Assembly: GCF_000189635.1 (NCBI RefSeq)
Contig: NW_002476320.1
Location: forward strand, 124,001 to 188,000
Length of the DNA: 64,000 bases
Direction: 5' to 3'
Origin: Tetrahymena thermophila SB210
Taxonomy: Eukaryota; Ciliophora; Oligohymenophorea; Hymenostomatida; Tetrahymenidae
Below, piece by piece: positions 1 through 15,005 of this stretch (positions within the stretch are counted from its first letter, which is position 1; the number at the start of each line of letters is the position of its first letter). The notes beneath the pieces are model-generated. The model saw nothing but the letters and a program-made list of their open reading frames with translations, had not been told where the DNA came from and ran no database searches. The position numbers were made by a program, and so were the translations under genes.

Positions 1-2569
1 AGTTAATTGTAAAGTTTAAGATTATTTTGGTTGAGAATATGTCTCCATTAGAAAAAGAAACATACAAAATAAGCTTTTATTCATCTACTTTTAATGAAGT
101 AATTTATTATTAAAATGATAACACGTGAATAGTTTGAAAATCAGGCATCACCATAACATAAACCTATTTAATAATAGATATTAAAAATAAATAAATTTTG
201 AAATAATTTACAGTGTTCTAAACAGTATTCACATTAGGAGTAACAAAGTAATAGAAAATATTTTAATTTGTTTAACCGCAGTATGGAGTGAAAAAGCCTG
301 TAATTACTTGCTTATATAAGACGTTATTTCCTTAAATAACTCCAATATTTTTGAAGAATTATTCTTAATATATAGATGCATTAGTGGCAGGGTTATAGCA
401 AAAATTATGTAATTAATGGATATTTGCGTTCGTATAAGATTTCATCAAGTTAGAAAAATCTGTTAGATTGTAAACTACTATATTAAAATAAAGGTTAAAA
501 GCTAAAACCTTATTTTAAGGATAATATTATGCTTTAAGAAAGGATTGGTTATAAAATGTTGATCCATAAATATTTATATAATTATTAGTAAAAACAGCTG
601 TTTTGTTTGTTAAAGGTCTTATAGATAAGGTGTCTGTATAAAGGTAAATTATCATATTATTCCCCCAAAGATTATCAAGAGTCACATAATAAAGTTTTTA
701 TGTCGAAGTATAAGTTTCATTTACCAATAGAGCTTGTTTTTAAAAATCAATAATTTTTAATTGGTTAGTATTTTAAATCAAAAGAAAATTCTATTAAACT
801 AGGCAATTTAAAATGGTGCTCGTAGGAGAAATTTCTAGAGTATAATCAGAAATAAAAGTTAGTGAATATGGATTTCTTTGCCATACAGTTACAAATTAAG
901 CAGTTGGATTTTTGTAAATGACATAATAATAACCTAAATCAGAGACAGTAATTTAATTAGCTGCATTGCATATTTGATTAACAAGATTCTAGCTGCATGA
1001 AGGATGATATTAAACAAATAGTTATAAAAAACTTAAATTATCACTATCAACAACTTCATACACTCTTATTGACCCATCATTTCCAGCAACGATTAATTAT
1101 CCATCATAATTTGGATCTAAAGTCATTGAATTTATGATATCTACAGTTGTTGTTTAGTAAAAATTAATATTTTCTGATTTTTTCACTAACTAATATTGCA
1201 ATTAAGATGGCTACTATTATTATTAAGCTAACTAGCTTATGAACATAGTATTTTGATAAAACTCATATATTTAGTTGTTATAGTAATACATGCTTTAATA
1301 TTATTAACTATCTGGACTCTATGGATTTCCTGATAGAAAGTAAGTGAGTTATTAGTTTTGAAGAGAAAATAAGATAAATGTTTAATTTGATCTTATGTAT
1401 AAAAAATTTTGCTTGTAACTAACTTAAAAGGTAACATTCATTTATGTACTATTTTAGAGTTAAAAATCGCTAGATATGTTTTAAGATTATAATATCATAC
1501 ATTAATTTTAGCTTATTGCTATTAAGTTTATTTGGTTAGTTGATTACAATTAAGGTATTAAAATAAAAGAAGTGATAGATTGATAAGAAGAAATATTTAT
1601 TTGATAGAACTATTATTAATTTCTTCTCCAAACACCCAAATTATTATTAACAGACATTCCAAAAACAATATAATCATCGTTAATAGCTGCAAGTCCTCCT
1701 GCAATCATGGTACTATTACAATATTGAGTGGGTTATTATGTTTAATTATTAAAGGCAATATTCCATTAGAAAAATCCAGTCTATTAAAATGAGGTGTAAA
1801 AGAAATCATTGAGACCTTTAAAGATTTTCAGTTAACCTTGTTATAGAGGTTAAATTTGAATGCTAAAATTAAATGCATTTGTACCTTAAGATTAGTTAGC
1901 AATATTAAAGCATGTGAATATTTTTTCAGATTAATCTTATAAAATTAGATAGTTCTGATCAAGAAAAACTACATATTTATTTGTTGAAACATAATTTGAT
2001 AGAAGATCAATTCTTTTAACTTTCCAAGTTGATGCCTACCAAAAAATTATTTAAGTCAATGAGCATGTGATAAAGATATTATTATTTTCATCATAATAAT
2101 ATTTTTTAATAGCATCATTTAATTATTACACTTCTCCTTTAAAATTAAGATTTTAATCATATATTCTCAAAAAATATGAATATTTGCTAGAAGTAGAGTT
2201 AAAAGATTAACATAAAACGATAAAATCAGATCCAACTAAAGTAGAATCTATGATTTATCTTTGATTTATGCCGTATTCTTACACAAGAGAGCATTTCTAG
2301 TTTTTTACACAAATAAAATTGTTTTTTGACTCTTAGTATCCATAATCGCAGATTGGTTAGCATAATTACTTATCTAAATTGAGATAATAATTTTTTTAGG
2401 CGCAATTAGATTAGCATTAACCTATATCTGGATTTAAATAAAATCCTTGCATGCACTCTTAGCAATTTCCTAAGAAATCACACTAAGAACACATATAACC
2501 ACACTTAATTTGCTAAGAAATAGCTAAATAAATAATTTAAAAAGCTATTAAAAGTGAGTAAAATTTCAT
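1..2569 (-). CDS. Giant receptor-like membrane protein A, 5' part only (type 1 subfamily, partial at window edge)
   Basis: Only the N-terminal part is visible, because the gene runs off the left edge. With TAA/TAG read as Gln, the frame from the ATG at 2569 is open to position 1 without TGA. It opens with a hydrophobic signal peptide (MKFYSLLIAF...), then a cysteine-rich stretch (CGYMCSQCDFLGNC; about residues 24-100), then propeller-like sequence with WD-like strands such as YDGQLIVAGNDGSIRVYE. It is colinear with gene D, sharing ESKxN, STLVGS, YDGQL and VMPxFQT blocks, so the missing part is probably another 7 kb coding for a beta-helix and membrane segments. By homology to D, an intron is placed at 164-211 (GT...AG, 48 nt). 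That length is a multiple of three and contains no TGA, so retention would be silent. It lies head-to-head with B, 1161 bp away. The function is unknown; a surface receptor or adhesin is inferred from architecture. Confidence 0.85.
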
Positions 2570-3730
2570 TATTGTTTCTAACTTTCCTTTAAAAAGTAAT
2601 TAGATTGAGTTATCTGTTAGCCTTGATATTGCTATTTTAGATAAGATTATTAATTAATTCACAAATTATGTTCAATTTAAATAAAAATTTGATCATTTGA
2701 ATTTAGATTTTAGTGACTCATTTGATTTTTTTATAAGTTATGATTTGATTATTAGTAAGTATGTTTATCAATGGGTTGATATTATATGTGGATTTTTAAC
2801 TTAAATATGACAAGTTTTATTTAACTTACTCATTTGTTTGACGTTTAAAATAGTATGTGATAAACAAAAAAATATTGAATATATTCCATTCAAATTTATG
2901 TAAACTAAATTCACTTTATAATATTACAATGTTTTTATTAAGTATAATACTTTTATTTTGTAAATTCTTTACATAAAAAATATAAATAAAATAAATTTAA
3001 CTCTCAAAAATAAATTTTAAGATATATATTATAATTAAAATAAATAATTTGAAAATAATTGTATTACTATTCTTTACTTTTGACTTTCAGAAACAATAGC
3101 ATATAGATATAAATCAGTAATGTCTTTATTTAGATTAATGAAAAAATAAATAAAATTTAAAATCTAAGTTGACTTCAAGTAAAAAACTGGGCTAGCTCAC
3201 TTTTCCCCACTTTATTATTTAATAAATGTTTAATTGATAGAAATCTAATCTTAAAAAACAAAATGCTCTATTTGAAAATGTAAAGTAATATCTACAATTT
3301 TAATGTAACCATAAAATAAAAGGAAAAACTTTAAAATACAATTTTAATTTTTAATTTAATCAAATATTTATGGAAAATTATCTTTATTTTTTATAGAAAA
3401 ATAGATACATAACTTTTATTTACTTATTATTTTACTTATACATAAAAATTTGATACTATCTTTTAATTAGTCTCTCTTTTATCCTTTCAAGTCCTAATAA
3501 AATAAGTATAAAAGGAGAGAGGTTAGATTTTTCTAATACTATTAATTTATTAAAAACCACATAACATTTAAAAAATAGGTGTTTATAAATTATTAAGCAA
3601 TTAAACTAAATCAGAATATATAAGAAGAGAAGAAGAAAAGAAAAGAATATATTAATTTGTATATTAGATAGAAGTATTAAAAAAGAATAAAAACAAAGAA
3701 GGGTCAATCTGTTATTTCAATAAGTAAGAA
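2570..3730. promoter_or_regulatory. Divergent intergenic region between A and B
   Basis: This 1.16 kb AT-rich spacer separates the start codons of A (minus) and B (plus), so it must hold both promoters. No coding frame is supportable. Visible structure is a near-perfect inverted repeat at 3471-3520 and a purine-rich run (GAAGAGAAGAAGAAAAG type) around 3621-3646, about 90 bp before the B start codon. I cannot place a TATA box with confidence in such AT-rich DNA. Confidence 0.5.
3471..3520. repeat. Imperfect inverted repeat in the A/B divergent promoter
   Basis: The left arm TCTCTCTTTTAT (3471-3482) pairs with the right arm ATAAAAGGAGAGA (3508-3520) with one bulged G, around a loop of about 25 nt. 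The pairing is longer than usual for chance in this AT-rich background because the arms include a mixed CTCTCT/GAGAGA block. Its role is unknown; it could be a protein-binding site or a foldback. Confidence 0.4.
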
Positions 3731-6700
3731 ATGATGAACAATTTAAAAAAATTATATATTCTTGTTAGCATACTAATTCCATTTATGAAAATGCAATTAT
3801 GCGATTTAAAGTGCACATACTGTGGTATATCTTAAATATGCTATAATTGTTAATAGGGGTATACTTTTGATACAAATAGTAATACTTGTAACTCAAATTG
3901 CAGTTAGGGAACATATTTTTTTGAACCCACTTAAGAATGCTTATCTAATTGTCCATAAGGCTTTGAAAAAGACAACATCCGCAGAGCATGCAACTCAATT
4001 AATTACTGTCACAGATTAAGCTATTAAGGAAGTAATGAAGATTTCAAATATAATATTAAGGCCTATCTTTACTAAAATCTCTTGGTTGTAAGCGGAAAAT
4101 AAAATATGACTTTTAATGAATAATATCTCAAAATATACTAAATTAAAAATGACGAGTATGGTTTTTACTCAACTGGAAATTTAAATGGGCAAAATGATTA
4201 GATTATTTCGTTCGTTTCATTAGAATCAAATAATAACTCAATTCTGGTTAGTATAAGTAAAAATAAAATAATTGCTTGGGATTTGTAATATGGGCTTTTG
4301 AAATCTAATATTACATTAAGCAATTACCTTTTTATTAATCCAAACTCTTATTACCTCGATTAAAACATTCTAATTTTAAATTACTTTGATACAACTTAAT
4401 TTGCTTTATTTTATGTAAAAAACTGGGTAGACTCATTATATACTTCTAATCAAGAAGTCTCATCTTAATTCTTTCAGCTTTACAATTAAGTACATCCAAC
4501 ACCAATTCTAGGTTATTAACTTCTTTAGAATAACTCATTTTTAAGCTATGATGGAAGTAATATAGTAATTTAATGGAAAATTGGTTATGTCAATAGTTAG
4601 TAAATTTACAAAAATTTTAATTACTCTATTAATCAAGTGGTCTCTTTTCCAAATTATCAGGATTAGAATAATTTAGAGTTTTTCATAGCAACATTTTAAA
4701 ATAATACTAAAGTTAATTTAGTTTTGAATAATAACAATAATTACCCTTAAGTATTTTTATTCAACACAAACCATTAATTTGCAATTTAAAATATATTTTT
4801 TGATGAGACTATATAAGATAAAGAGGATTTGTAGAATGGTATAGTAAATTTAATTTCTATAAGCAAGGCAGAAATAATAATTTTTTAGCTTAACATGCAT
4901 TAATAACTTTATGTGTAGACAACCATTTTTTAATAATAAGTATTATACTCAAAATTAATAAATAATTAAGTAATATTTACCACAACTAATGGTTTAAGTT
5001 ACTTAACTTATTTCTCTCAAAAACCTTAGCTTTCTTATTTATTTAGCATTATTAACGCAACTTTAGCTTAAAATGACTATATTAATGATATAGTAGTTTT
5101 AAATAATACTAATACTATAAGCTACATATTAATTGGAGCACAACTTACTTAATATTAAATAATTTCTCAGATGAATAATATTCAAATAACAACAAAAGCA
5201 TCTCAAATTCTATAAAAATCTAGTCTTTATAATAAACATTACGGTATGGTTAATGGTGTGGTCATGGATTCTAGCTAAAATTTGTATATCAGTTATAGCT
5301 CTGATGGTTCTTTTGCTATTTGGGATGTCATTAAAAATAACATAATAAATTAAAAACCTATTATGTTCAATTTACCACCATGGTGCTCATCATTTGATTA
5401 ATGTAAAACTGCTATTTTAAAATCATTAATAGTAAGTAGAGGCATACTTTTATGCTTATATTCTAATAATTAATTCATCACATGGAATTTTAGTCGCTAC
5501 TCTATTTCTTTAAGGAATACATATAATCTACCAAGCTAGTATTTATAATTTTCTAATTATGGATTATTTAATAATCTTTTCTATTTGAGCAATAATAAGG
5601 AAATTTAAATATTTAATTTTAATACTAGTGAAACTTAAATTATTAACAACAATTATAATTTATTAAATTAAAATGTAAGTTAGGTTTAGTTAGCATTCTA
5701 TAACAATACATTTTATTATATCGAAACATTAGTGATTAATACCCAATAAAAATCTAATTCAATACTAAGAGTGAAACTACTATCAAATTTTACAAATGTT
5801 TCTAATATAACGATACTTTAAAAATGTCTTGAGCTAGAATATTTTTAGCTTGCTTAGATTATTGTAGTTAATTATTATTCACCTTAATTGACTGTTGTTA
5901 AATTTCCCTCTTTAACTTAATTATCCTTTACAGTTGATACAGATATTATAACTCAAATATATTCTCCTATTCAAAATTAATTTTTGATAATAACTAAATC
6001 TGCTTATATGTTTTAGTATATTCAAAGCGGAAATACTTATATTAGTAATACACCAGCTAATGTACCTTTACCTAGAAGAAATTTTGGAATGGTTTATAAA
6101 AATTAATTTACTCTTACTTCATCTGGGTTTTCTTATTTTTAAAATACAGGTTTTCCTAAAATGGATAATTAAGTAAAATTATTCTCTTTAATAAATTTGA
6201 AAATTAAATCTTTTAGTTTTTAAATAATTTAAATTTAATTCTAAAAATAATTTAAAAAAATATAATTATTAAAAATTTAAAAAATAATATTAGGTAATTA
6301 ATACTATTTTTAACAATCTCAGAACTTGTTCTGTTTACCCTTTTAAGGAAGAAATATCAAGCGTAAGTATAGTAAATGATTAGCTTATTTTTGTAGGATT
6401 CAAGAGTGGAAATTTTAAAATTGCTTAATATAGTTGTAGTACTTTCATTTATTCTGCTGATACTTGCAATACATGGAATACTATCTCAAATCCATATACA
6501 AAGAAAGTATATACGTTTGATTTGTCAAAAGTAATTTAATTATTTTGTAATTAAATTGGTTTAATTTTTTTTAAACAAAGATTATAGTAATTGATATGTA
6601 TAGCAAAACTGATTTGTAGCTTGCTTATGGGCATCCAACTACTCCTAAACTTGGTGTAATCTAAGATTAAAAAAATGGATATTTAATAACATATTCTCTA

Positions 6701-9700
6701 GAAAGTACTAAAAACTTATATAAATTTAATGTAAATACACAAGTTGCAACTTAATTTTTAAATGGACATACTGGTACAGTAGATTTTGTATTTCTAGATA
6801 TTGATAATGATATTCTTATAAGTCATTCAGTAACTCTCACAGATTTGAAAGTGATAATTTGGTAATACTCCTATTCCTTATAGCTGAAAGTATTTACAGA
6901 TTTATTCATTTTTAACTAATAAACTCCAATCCTAAGTGTTGTACGCGCTTTATATGATCAGTAGAGATAATAGGTACTTATCCTCACTAAATAGGGAACA
7001 CTTTTTATTTTTAACTATATTACTTACACAGTTTCTTCTTAATTTTTTGTTCCTTTAGGAGTAGAGTTTTACTTAGATACTTTATATCCTAAGTTTTACA
7101 TTTTATATAACACATATTTTATTTAAATAAGAAATTATCAAACATTATCTCTTGAAAATGAAATTTAAGTAAATTCACCTTTAACTAGCTAAAAGTTATA
7201 GCCTTCATAAAAATGGATTATAATTTTATCAAAGACATTAATAACTGTTATTAACAGATATAAATAAAATTATTAATCAACAATTCTATGTAATTCAAAT
7301 TGTGGAAATTTTTTGATTTCAGATAAATTAGATCTTACTTTTTCTTATATCCTAAATTATTCAGATAGTGTTGATATATTTGATAATAAAAGTGGAAAAT
7401 ATTTGTATTCTATTTATGGGTAGCAAGATCTTGATATTGGTGCCATTAAATACATAGTTAGTGACGATGTTAACTATTTGCTTTTTATTGGAAAGTTGAG
7501 TGCATATATTACTGTTTTTTTTAATTATCTAACATAATAATATGTTGGTTATGCTTTTGAAGGGGCTACTATTTATTATGGCGCAGCTATGATTAATCAA
7601 TTCAATGCTTTTTAAGTTGCAGATGGGTTTCGATACTAGTAAGTTAAAAATTTATATCCTCATTTTTAAAATTAAATTTCCTTTTTAATTTACTCATTGA
7701 TTTACATACATCCTTCTTGAACATAATCCTATTAAAATTAATAATTAATATTTTTTTGGGTATTTAAGTATCCATTTTTTATAGGGGATTAGAATGTTAA
7801 TGAAAGACAATTTTTATATTTATTTGTTTTTTAAATATAAAAAGTTTAAGATCTATTGAAGAATAAATTACTAGTACTTTTAAATTCTAAGATAATTACC
7901 TATTAAAAAATATTGATTATTACACAAGCTCTTCTGGAGATATGTATTATATAGATGCTATAGGAAATGTTAGGAGATATAGATAAAGTGATATGATGGT
8001 AAAATTGATCAATTAAAATTTATAATATCGATAAATTTCCTACTATAACAACTTTTTATATATTCTCACATACACTTAATTACTGAAATATTCAGAAGAA
8101 TTTTAAATGCTAAATTAATACTTGCCTATAAATATATATGGGGATTAAATAATGGGAACACTCAATAATTAAATTTTTGTTTCAACATTTAACAACACTA
8201 TTTTGTAGATAGATTACGACACCTTTAAAATAATTAATACGATTGCTCTGTAATCTTCTTTGTTGTAATACTAATTTGTGTAGAATTTTACAGACCTATT
8301 ATTAATAACGACAAAAGGTGACTTTATTAGATATAATTATGCCAATTATACTCTCTTAATGAGCATTTCAGCAGGGTATTATTATTGCTATTATAATCTT
8401 AATTTGTCTATTATTTTTATAGCTTCAACTATAAACTAGTCTATTGAAATTTATGAATATAGTAAACTTTTATCTAATTTTACAAACTTAATGATAGCAA
8501 ATATAACATATCCAAATAATATAATTTTAAATTATATTTTTATAGATGAGTTATATAATAGTTTATATGCAGTTTAAGCAAACGATAGAATAATTGATAT
8601 TTATTCATATTAGAAATATCCAAATAATCCTTCAATTTCTATTTAAAAAGTGAATTACATTCCATATATAAATAGCATCTATTCAGTAAAATTGGATTTA
8701 GAAGATTAATATATTAGAGTAAGTATTCCATGGTCAATTTCATATTACAATAGATAAACATATAATTTTTACTGGTAAATATAAGATCCATTATTTATAT
8801 AATCGATTAGATATTATAGGAAAGACTTAAACTATCCTGAGCTTGTTTTTTTGTTATAAAATAACTTATTATCTATAGCTTATTCAAATTTAACAAATAA
8901 ACAATTCAAGCTTTTAGTATAAGTATAATTGGATTATCCTATAATTTATAATACTGCTATATTAAAAACATTTGATTAATTTTTGATCAATCTAACTATA
9001 TTAGTTAGTGGAGACATTGTTAATTATGTATTAAACATACCAATAATTAATGGTATCCCATAATAATATTATTTCTATAATTGTTTGGTATAAATATAAG
9101 ACCCTCTAGCAGGTTACTAAGTTCAAAATTAATTAACTTAGTTGCAGAATTATTTTTAAATATTTAATTACTAATCAACTGGAATTTAATTAGAAGTAAG
9201 CAATTTTTTTTTTTTTAATATTATTTATTTATTTTTTATATTATTTTTAGATATATGGATCTCAATTTTTGTACTATGATTAAATAATGCAAACTCTGTA
9301 AGCTGATGTTGAGTATTTTGGAGATAATAACCAGAATAAGCTGAATTTAGAAGAAGATTTATTTACTAGGAATTATAATAACAAAGTGACTCTTACTAAT
9401 CAGACTATTGTTTTAATTACAAAATAAGTAATATCTCAATTTAGCCCTATGACAAATTTTATAAGTTTTAAAGATGTTTCTTTTATATAAGAAGATATGA
9501 ATTCTTATGTTAATACAACTATTACTATATAAAATATGATAAATGTTGAATTTATCAATATTGATATTTAAAACATTAAATTTTTTGGAAATGTTAGTTT
9601 ATTTAACTTTTCAAATTGCTAAAATATACTGTTGAAAAATATTAGCCTAAATCAGATTTAAATATTAGATTTAATATCTATTTTTAAATTTGAAACAATT

Positions 9701-12700
9701 AACAATTTGATAATATCTGATTTAAATTTGAGTCTTCTTTCCTACATAAAAAATTCAAATAGGCTGCTTCAATAGAATATATTATTATTCTAATCTGTTT
9801 TTTAGTTCTATTAGATAGAAACTCTTTAGATTTAAAATACAATAATTTCAAAGTTAAATGGTAATTCTGCATAAAGTATTTATGATATTAAATAAAATTA
9901 AAGAATTATTGTGAATAATAATACATTTCATTAAATAATTGATATTCAAATTATGACATATACAAATTATTTTCAAAAGTAAATATCAACTGTTATTGAA
10001 AATAACGATTTTTTAATGATGAATAGCTCTATAATACTCGGCTACAGCCATTCAAGCCTCAGTTCTATTACCTTTTAAGGAACAGCTCTACATATTTTAA
10101 ATTCATAATTTTAAAATATTGTTTGTTAATCATGCTTAGGTTCTGTAATGTAATTGTAAGAAACAAGTAACATATTTATAAATAATAGTACTTTTATTTT
10201 TAATTAAGGTAAAAATGGAGGAAGCATATCCATCCTTTTCTGCTTAACAAACAATATTTCTATATAAAATTCAATATTTAAAAATAATATTGCATCAAGT
10301 AGCGGTGGTGCTTTGTACCTTTCTAGTTCTTTTTTAAATCTATAAAATGTTATTTTTTAGGATAACAAAGCATTAATAGGTGGAGCAATAAGATACTTAA
10401 AATCAAAACCTATAAATTTCAGTTCAGCATATTTTATTGAAAATAATGTGAAATTTATAAATAATAAAGCTGATATACATAGCCAAAACTGGGGTTCTTA
10501 CTTAAAATCAGTTTAAGTTTAATAATACAATCAGAAAACCTCAGGAAGATTATTAAAAGATATCAATATTAGTAATGAAATTTACTAAGTGAATAGAATA
10601 ACTTAATAAAGTAATGGATTTCAAATAAATAATTTATAAAGCAGTGGATTTATAAACTTACAGCTTTAGATATTTGATGAAGAAAATAACATTTTATCAT
10701 ACTAAGTATAAAATTGTTTTAATCAAGTATATCCTGAAGAAATATGCATAGAATTATCTTAATTAAAGTTAACTTTACTCTCTACAGATGATAGTTTAGT
10801 CAGAGTTGTAGGATCTTACACTGCATAATTTAATGAGTTTAATACGACAATAAAGAGTTTTTAAATATCAGGAATTTAATTGATAGGAAATCCTTTGACC
10901 TCCTAAGTAATAGTTTTATAAATACTAGGAATATATCAATACCTACCTCTTGGGGTAAATGATATTGTACAGAATAGTAAATAAAAATTTTTAAATTAAA
11001 ATTACTTTAAAAAAAATTTTTTTAAAATAGTTTCAAAAGATATATTTTCCTAAAATTTGTAATTGAACTTTCGTGACTGTAAAATTGGTGAAATTTATAG
11101 GCTTGTGAATAAAATATACTAATGTGTGTAATGTTCAGTAGGATCTTATTCTATTTTAAATCCAAACAAAAGTAAATTATAAATTTTAAATAATTTATAA
11201 TAGTTAATTAATTAATTAATTAATTATAGATGACTATTAATAATGCCAAAGATGCCCAGAGGAAGCAAGTTATTGTTTTAGAGATTAAATGCAATTGAAA
11301 TAAGGTTATTGGAAGAGTTAAAATTTGACAGATAATATTTATAGATGCTAAACTCCTTCAAGCTGTTAGGGTAATTAGGATTAAAATTACTGTAGCGAAG
11401 GACACTATGGGCCTATTTGCTAATTTTGTGATGAATATGGAGCATAATGGGGAGATAAATTTTAATATGATAATTAAAATGGATGTATTAATTGTTCAAA
11501 AAGGACAATAATATATGCAGTAGGATAAGGTTTACTGGTTGCTACTATACTAATTTCTTACTGTATATTTAATATAGTTTCTTCTCTAAGAGCTTCTGAA
11601 AAAGTAATTCAAGCATATTATTTGCGTATGCTAAAAATTTCTTGTATTAGTAAATCCAGTCAAAATAATGAAGTGAATATAGCTGTCAAGGCATTAACTT
11701 CATTTATGTAATTATACAAGCTTATATCTACTTATAGTTTGGCTCTCCCCTAATTAGTTTAACTTACACCAAACTTGTTTGGTAAATATTTTTTATTGCA
11801 TGATTTAAATTAAATATTTTTAATTAGGTTCACCTGCTAGCTCTTCTTTGTTTACTAATTCTTGTGAATTAGCATATTTGACTTCATAAGAAATGCCACA
11901 TTTATATCTAAAAGCTTTAGTAATGATTATTTCTCCTCTAATATACATGGTAGGTTTACTACTGATTTATGTTATATTTGCTCACAAAAAATATAACTTC
12001 ATCTTAAAAAAAGTAATTACAAAATATTTTTCAAAAATAATTTTGTTTTTATCATTTTGTTAATTAAATTAAAAATAAAAATATTTTCGATTTTATTCTT
12101 TTTATTTCTATTAATTTTCAAACTAAAAAAGAAATCAAGCTTTCATACCTTTATTTTTTCATTTTTTTGAATAAAATATTTTATAAAAGTCTCATATTAT
12201 TAGTGGTTTCGTCTTTTTACTTTAGTTTGTGTAGCCTAATATAGTACAAACTTTGATATCTTAAATGTCTTGTTAAGAATTTGATGGCAAATATTATATA
12301 GCAGCTGATTATACTTACGAATGCTATACACAATAGCACCGTAAATTTATATATTTTTTGATTGGACCAGGTTTAGCTATTCATAGTTTTATTTATCCAG
12401 TATTATTACTGATAATTCTGTTTAAATCAAAAAATAAGTTAAATAATGCCATAACAAGACTAAGATATGGATATATATACTAAGATTATAAAACAAAAGG
12501 TTATTATTGGGAATTTGTGAAATATGGCTTAAAGCTATCAATTATTTTTACATAAAACTTCTTTAACCCTGAATAAATAAGTAATTAATTTAATTTGATT
12601 TAAAGTTTTTAATTTTTTTTTTATAGAAACAAAGCACTTAGCATTGTTTTTTATAGTTGTATTATACTATATGATACTTTTATTAGTTTAGCCTTATTAG

Positions 12701-13564
12701 TTAAAGAAATATCAATAAATTGACTAGAATAGTACTATTGTGCTTTTGATTGTTTGTATACTTAACTACTTTTTGAATAGTAGTATTAATGACATATAGA
12801 CTTATATATTCTATTTCTTACTAATATTATGCTAGTATTTAAATGAAGGATACTTAATCTTATCGATTTTAAAGATTTACTTTAATAAATACTTTTAGCT
12901 TATTATTAAATTTGTGCCCAAAAGAATTTAAAAATCTTTTATTTTTAAATTTTTAGTCAAAAAAGCTAACATTAATATATAAAAATAAAGCTAATAAGCT
13001 GTTAAATTATGGATGATAGTTTATAAAAAATCTAAGTTTGGCTAAATTGCTTAAATGTAATCATTTAGTATCAAATAAATGTATGCTTAGAACTCTTAAA
13101 TTAATTTCAATTAAGAAAATAGTAAATTCTTTAAAGATATAGATAAATGTTTTAATTTAATAAATAATAAAAAGGTCCATAAATTTTGAAGCAATATCAA
13201 TTTAGTCATAAGAATTAAAGATTTTAAAGTAAAAATTAAAATAAATATTATTATTATTAAATTTATTATTTTAAATAAATCAGAAAAAGAGAGATTGAGT
13301 TCATTACTAAGAAATAAAGATTTAAAATATTTATTTACTGACTAAAAAGAAGAAAATAATAATGAATGTAAAAGCCCATACCTATTAAGATCTGAAGCAA
13401 GCTAAATTAATACCTTAAAAAGTAAATTTATTATATTTTTGTAAGTAGTAATTTAATATTTATTTAAAGCATAATAGGAAGATATTAAAAAGACTTTAGG
13501 ATAAAATTAATAAACTATATTTTATAAAGATGATAAAGAAGGTTAAGCTGAAACATTAATTTGA
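3731..13564 (+). CDS. Giant receptor-like membrane protein B (type 2; signal peptide, Cys knot, propellers, beta-helix, 7-8 TM)
   Basis: Predicted 2970 residues in 12 exons. Introns: 6173-6293, 6531-6580, 7639-7844, 9196-9250, 10977-11030, 11172-11229, 11782-11827, 12013-12189, 12581-12626, 13122-13174, 13229-13283. Exon lengths sum to 8913 nt (2971 codons), with TGA at 13562-13564. Order: signal peptide 1-23; Cys-rich knot about 24-100 (KCTYC, CYNCQQGY); propeller-like sequence to about 1690 with strands such as SYSSDGSFAIWD; beta-helix about 1700-2150 with GGS, GGAL and GGAI repeats near 2018-2080; juxtamembrane Cys-rich segment about 2285-2410 containing EGHYGPICQFCDE; membrane segments near 2413, 2533, 2566, 2616, 2697, 2733 and 2755; polar tail. 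A motif CQEFDGKYYIAADYTYEC lies between membrane segments, as in other protist multi-TM proteins with this juxtamembrane module. Start: two adjacent ATGs (3731, 3734). Intron 8 (177 nt) has no in-frame TGA, so that boundary rests on comparison with C and F. A surface receptor or adhesin is inferred; the ligand is unknown. Confidence 0.88.
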
Positions 13565-15005
13565 AACTCTAATTGAAATTAAAATTTTAATATTACACTT
13601 AAAATATATATTTATTGCGTGTTTAATTTTTTAAAAAGATTTATTTACAATTTTTGAAATTTTATATTTAAGCTCTTTTAATTATTATTTTATATTTTTA
13701 CTTTATCAAAAATAATATTTTTTTTCAAATATTTTAATTTAAAAATGAAATTTTATGCAAAAAAATATTTTTGAGTTATAATAAATTTATAATCTTATTT
13801 AATGTATTCTTAAGGCATACATAAGTGATATTTACTTAGTATTAAAAAATTTCAAATTTTATTTTGAAAGTTCAAAGAAAACTTTATGAATGTAAAAAAC
13901 TGTACAAACAGATTTAAAAATTATATAGAAATAGATTGAGCAATAAAATATATTTTTTTGATTAAAAATAAATTTAATAAATCATGCATTTAAATGATAT
14001 ATAGTAGTGAGTGCTCTTTTTATAAAAGTTAAATAATATTGAGTAATTTTAAATTTAAGGAACTATTTAGTTTTTAAAGAAATATTATTAATCTGAAGAA
14101 AAATAATATTGAATTAGTCCTTATTATTTTTTATTAAGAAATTTATGATAAATAATTTATCGTAAAAAGTATGTTTGAATTTTATTTATTTTACTGGAAC
14201 GAAATTAAAACCAAAAAAAGAGCAGTAGGTTTGATAACTCTTTTTGGAGTTGAATTACATTATGTGTTTATAATTAAGAAGAAAAACATTATGATGTCAT
14301 AAAACTTTCAAGAGCAATTATTGTTTTTTCATTCATTTAAAAAAAATATTTTCATAATTTAGAAGAAAAGACATTATAAATATTCAACTTTAATAATTAT
14401 TTTTAAATTAAGATTACTTTAAAAATTCTTTAATATTTTTATAAGTATAGTTACTAAAATAGAAAGTGGAAAAATAGAATTTAACTCTATTCATAACACA
14501 AATATTACTTATTAAAAAAGATCTATATAATTTAGTTATCTAAGCATTAGCCAAGGAGTAATATTAATGATTTATAACTCTTAAGTAAAGACCATAGATT
14601 ATTTTTAATTATGATTAGCAATATAAATTGAACTTAATTTTTTCTCATTAAATGAGTTTTTTTAAATTATTACTCATGCATTTTTTGAAAAATCATATTT
14701 TTATATATAAGAGAGGACGAAACAAATCACCAAATCATAAAGAGATTTATTTTAAGATAAACTCTACCTTTAATATTTGTTTTTTGAAATTAACAACTTT
14801 GCTATGCTCAAAATAACATTTTAATTTTATAAATAAAAAAAAAGACCCATTATTTTTAAGCCTTTAGCAAATAGATGATATTAAGAGATCATATTAAAAA
14901 CAATAAATATAATGAGGATATCATACATTTATTAATTAAATTAATACAAATTAACTATTAAGGTAAAACTGAAAGATAATTAAATGATTATTAAAGCCAT
15001 CAATA
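13565..15005. other. Intergenic AT-rich DNA downstream of B
   Basis: No convincing coding frame is seen in this 1.4 kb. From about 13,915 rightward it is the left copy of a segmental duplication whose right copy lies upstream of gene C, so this DNA is the old 5' flank of the truncated pseudogene rather than a gene of its own. Confidence 0.6.
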
